Below, piece after piece: positions 60,453-64,000 of a stretch of DNA of 64,000 bases (its first letter is position 1; each line of letters starts with the position of its first letter). Where the stretch lies: contig JADFUC010001620.1 in the NCBI GenBank assembly GCA_019722365.1, positions 124,001-188,000 on the forward strand, read 5' to 3'. The notes under the pieces are model-generated. The model saw nothing but the letters and a program-made list of their open reading frames with translations. It made no database searches and was not told the DNA's origin. The translations under genes and the position numbers were made by a program. The DNA is from Lithospermum erythrorhizon (Eukaryota; Streptophyta; Magnoliopsida; Boraginales; Boraginaceae).

Positions 60453-63254
60453 ACTTCTGCATCCGTCACCGCTAACCGCCACATGACGCCTCCCAATTAA
60501 ATTAAATAACCATATTTCCACATCACCATCCGTTCCCTAAATGCATTTGCAAATTGGACATTTTCACCTAAAGCCTTTAGGCAGATTCGAATCCGGATCG
60601 AATCGTAAAATTGGAACTCAATTTAGGAAAGAAAGAAATGGATGTACTTGCTATTTCATTCGGCTGTTTCGAGATTGTCTAGAGAAAGGATTTTTAGGGA
60701 AAAAAAACAAATCATGCGAAAAGCTCTAATACCGTGATGGAATGAAATTTCTTGATTGATCTCAATATAATTATCAGAATATATACAATGTTCATCCATA
60801 ATGGCTAGCTAATATTTTGGCAAATATAAATACAAAAGATTAAGAACATGACATATGTTTTGTGATTGTCATCTAGTTAATTAGTGTACAAAATATCTAA
60901 TAATTTTGTAAACAAAGATATTCTAATATTCCCCATAGTCAAAATGAGGAGGACGAATGTTGGAACTAAATCGAAAATCATCAAATAGTGACAACGGAGA
61001 AGACGTTAGTGAAACTCTTGATATTCGATAATACACAATAAATAATGATATTCTAAAAGTTCTTAAATATGTTTATGGGCTTATTTTAGTTTGTTATATG
61101 ACCTAGAACAATTTTAATTTTAGACGGATATATCGTAACAAATATAGAGCATTTCCAAAAAGAATATTGTATATATGTAGACAATGAAAATTTATTAAAA
61201 AATAATTAAAATGATTAAGACGACTTAATCAAATTGATTAAATTGAACCCTTAAAGAAATACCAAGTGGTTAATGTAAAACCTAAATGTGAACAAGGGTT
61301 TCGAGGAATTAAACCCTTAAATTAATTGAAGTTAAAATTAGAATTTTATATTAATTAACTAATTTTAAACTTGGAAATAGGGTTCTACAGAATTTGCATT
61401 GATTAAAATAATAAATTGGAGGAGAAAACCGAAATTAAAATGAGTTTCGGGACAAAAAAGGAGTTCAAAATATGACAGGTAAAATAGATGGCTACTCAAG
61501 TGAGGATTGGCGGCACAAATTATTTGGAAGTCAAAGGCGAGGAAAGTTTTCTGCGTGTTCTCAGCGGCGAGTTGATATTATTTAATATTAAATATCAAGC
61601 AGTTCGCATGCTATGAAATTGAGCAGGTTAATATCATGATCCACGAAAATAAACAGCCGTCAAAGTAAGTATTGAAGGCCTAAAAAGCCTATAAATACCC
61701 CTTATATTTCGAAAATAGCATCAAGAAAAATCCCAGAAATCATTCAGAAAACACATAGAAAAACATATGAGAAAATACGACGACCTACGAAATTTCTAAA
61801 GTTAAATCTTTTAAATCGCTTGATAGAAACACCAACTTTGGTGTTGGAAAACACCTCGGTAGTACAAAATAGGAACCAAAAGGTGGGATTCTTGCTAAAC
61901 ACGGTAATTCTTGAGTTTGAAGCAAATACGTGAGAATCTAACACGATTTCTTAAGAGCGCTTGAATATTCGGAAAAAAGCTAAATATCCGCGATTATTCA
62001 TAAATTTTGCATGAACATACGAGAAAAATGCAGGTTTGATTCATCAAGTTCGGATATAGGAATACCTTAAACATTCGGTCCATATAGGCTGGTTCGGGCA
62101 TGAAAAATCACTGAGCCCTGTGCGGATGATTACTATGTCGACAAGGTTGGGACCTCGACTTTCTAAATGCGTCGTCGCTCTGACAAAAATTTTGCTAAGG
62201 CCGATATAGTACAAGCTAGAAGCGTGCATTGCTTAGCGACTTAAATCGAAGTCCACTAAATCCTTATAGCGATAAGGCGTTATGGCATTGTGGTACAACT
62301 GAATTAAATCAAATCCAAATTGGGGCCAAATCTCGCTAAGCCGAATCCCTACTGACCCAGCTTACAAGGCCGGTAGTATGGCCAGCGTACATTGCTTGAC
62401 AGCACTTGTTATCGCTCTGGCCGCGGCTTACAAGCTCGGGTTATCCCAGGTAAGTCCACTTGAATATTGTATCCAAGCTGACTAAGTCCCAGGCAGGTTA
62501 TATCTTAAGTCCCGCATGAGGTGAAATTAAAAGCTCTGATGCAGCTTTGCGGTAAGTCCATCGGTCGCGTAGTTCGGAGATCAAAGATCAAGTCGTATAG
62601 CCCAGCCGGGGAATACGGCTGGCCCCCAGAGAACAGAACGGACGTATCGAGTCGGGCCCAGTCTCGAGTGCGTGATTCTAGGAACGCGTATCCATTTCGT
62701 GGCCAGGCGATGCATCGAATCAGAATTAAAACAGCTTCCAGTCGAGCTCAGTTGAGCTCGAATCAAGTCAGTCGCCTGACCTGTGTCGGCTCAGTCGAGT
62801 CAAACAAGTAAGGCGTCTACATGTCATTCGGCCAGGCTCTTAGGAATTCATATTTTGGACGGAGACGATTTTCGATTGTCCCACAAAACCTATACGAGAA
62901 TTTTTCCTTACATTAGATTTTATTTTTGTACCCTTTAAATGAATAATAAAAATTATTCTTTGCATTCTGATGCAGCCAGCGACCGGTGCGGCCTTCGACT
63001 ACCTTTTGTCACTAGGCAACCGGGTGTTTTCGAGAACTATCTCGACTCCTGCCATGTATCAAAGGATATTACAGGAGAAGAATTATGACAAGGCAATTAG
63101 TTAAATACATGACCCGGTCATGGTAGTTTGCGGGAGCCATTTTAAAAGTTCTGAGGATTGGCGGGGTGACCCTCCGTCCACCCTACTTGTTCATACTTGG
63201 CAATGGAGTATTTTAAAAAATATTGAAAGGCTCAGCTCGCTTTTTGATTATCAC
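60453..63254. other. Spacer with LTR-like sequence
   Basis: 60453-61200 is AT-rich with no gene. 61680-61720 has a TATA-like CCTATAAATACC with LTR texture, and 62040-62870 is CpG-richer, with a perfect 9-bp inverted repeat TCGAGCTCA-GT-TGAGCTCGA at 62742-62761. An old LTR is possible, but no partner copy or termini were found. The 96-codon + ORF at 62521-62811 has no recognised family. Confidence 0.35.
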
Positions 63255-64000
63255 CCTCAATGAGGAAATTGGATTGGTTAATGAGAGCTTACAGTGACCT
63301 CTCTTTCTTTAATTGTTTAACCTCCAGTTCAATGAAGTTGATCAAGTTTGTGTTGAAAAGATTTGGGAATGTTTCTGGACTGCACCCAAACTTAAGTAAG
63401 AGCACAAGCTACTTTGCAGGTGTCTGATCAAGAAGAAAGGTATTTGAGTGGAATTCTTGGAATCTCTATTGATAGTCTGCCAGTGAGGTATCTTGGTATC
63501 CCCTTGACTGCAAAACAGATCAAGTATGGTGATTGCAGAGGATTGATTGAGCAAGTTAAGAGGAAGGTAAATAGCTGGGGAAGTAAGCATTTAAGCTTTG
63601 CAGGAAGGCTTGTCTTGATCAAGTCTGTATTGTTTGGAGTCTACAATTATTAGTGTCAGACTGTCGTTCTTCCAAGGCAAGTGATCAAGGAAATTGAGAA
63701 AATTATCAAAGCATTTCTCTTGAAATCAGTTGACAGTGGAAGGTTTCTCCCCAAGGTTTCATGGAAGTAGGCTACCTTGAAGAAAGAAGAGGGTGGTCTT
63801 GGAATCAAGGGAGTGTTGGATTGGAATGAAGCTTGTATGTCTAGGCACTTGTGGAACCTTTGTAGTAATAAGGAGGCTCTTTGGGTTAAGTGGATCAATA
63901 CATTTAGACTAAAGAAGCATAGTGTATGGGGGATTAAGGCCAGAAGTGTTGATTCTTGGGTGTGGGTTAAGTTGCTGCAACTCAGAGATGCTATCAGACC
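63255..64000 (+). pseudogene. L1-type LINE reverse transcriptase, C-terminal part, runs off the window
   Basis: Reads KFVLKRFGNVSGLHPN, then KSTSYFAGVSDQE, PVRYLGIPLTAKQIKYGDC, KVNSWGSKHLSFAGRLVLIK, VLPRQVIKEIEKIIKAFL, LKKEEGGLGIKGVLDWNEA and LWVKWINT, the usual RT thumb and following region of plant non-LTR retrotransposons. In-frame stops near 63653 and 63768 show it is dead. The catalytic FADD segment is not seen to its left. The element continues beyond 64000. Base composition and coding continuity are better than in the LTR elements. Confidence 0.88.

Overview
This is nuclear DNA from a flowering plant, most likely a eudicot. The evidence is four small intron-split genes with GT-AG introns, Stowaway-like MITEs and SINE-like repeats inside introns, an L1-type LINE, and several plant-lineage LTR retrotransposons (Ty3/gypsy Tat, chromovirus and Athila types, plus one Ty1/copia). 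No tRNA, rRNA, CRISPR array or prokaryotic feature was seen. The species cannot be settled from the sequence.

Layout. 1-6190: 3' part of a Tat-clade Ty3/gypsy element, with decayed RT, RNase H and integrase on +, followed by a decayed antisense reading region. 6200-14892: a chromovirus-like Ty3/gypsy element on the minus strand with two ~1.3 kb LTRs. 14893-17248: unassigned, with a ~40-bp tandem array. 17249-18251: probable solo LTR. 18252-20870: AT-rich spacer and two palindromic repeats. 20972-24783: genic island 1, a secreted Cys-rich small protein (DUF4787-like, +, five exons) convergent with an EF-hand membrane protein (-, four exons). 25500-45280: retrotransposon nest. A Tekay/Del-type chromovirus (LTRs 27698-30313 and 42679-45280) is split in its protease region by an Athila element (31806-39469). 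Its left LTR is also preceded by the pol end of a second copy. 45793-53273: genic island 2, a small prefoldin-like protein (+, four exons) convergent with a second EF-hand gene (-, four exons) that is a paralogue of the first. 54378-60452: a Ty1/copia element on minus with both LTRs. 60453-63250: spacer with LTR-like sequence. 63255-64000: L1-type LINE reverse transcriptase running off the end.

The two EF-hand paralogues keep the same first three coding-exon lengths (28, 127, 73 nt) and now lie about 25 kb apart because the nest sits between them. All four genes read through cleanly once spliced. The retrotransposon coding regions instead carry frameshifts at very short intervals, and the sister LTRs differ mainly by small indels, many touching CpG. 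That pattern could be decay or unpolished long-read consensus, so it bears on any dating of the insertions.

I did not find a convincing undescribed system. The most interesting structures are the antisense reading region behind the Tat pol, the shared-LTR tandem arrangement, the large RT-to-integrase deletion in the Athila copy, and the dispersed EF-hand pair.
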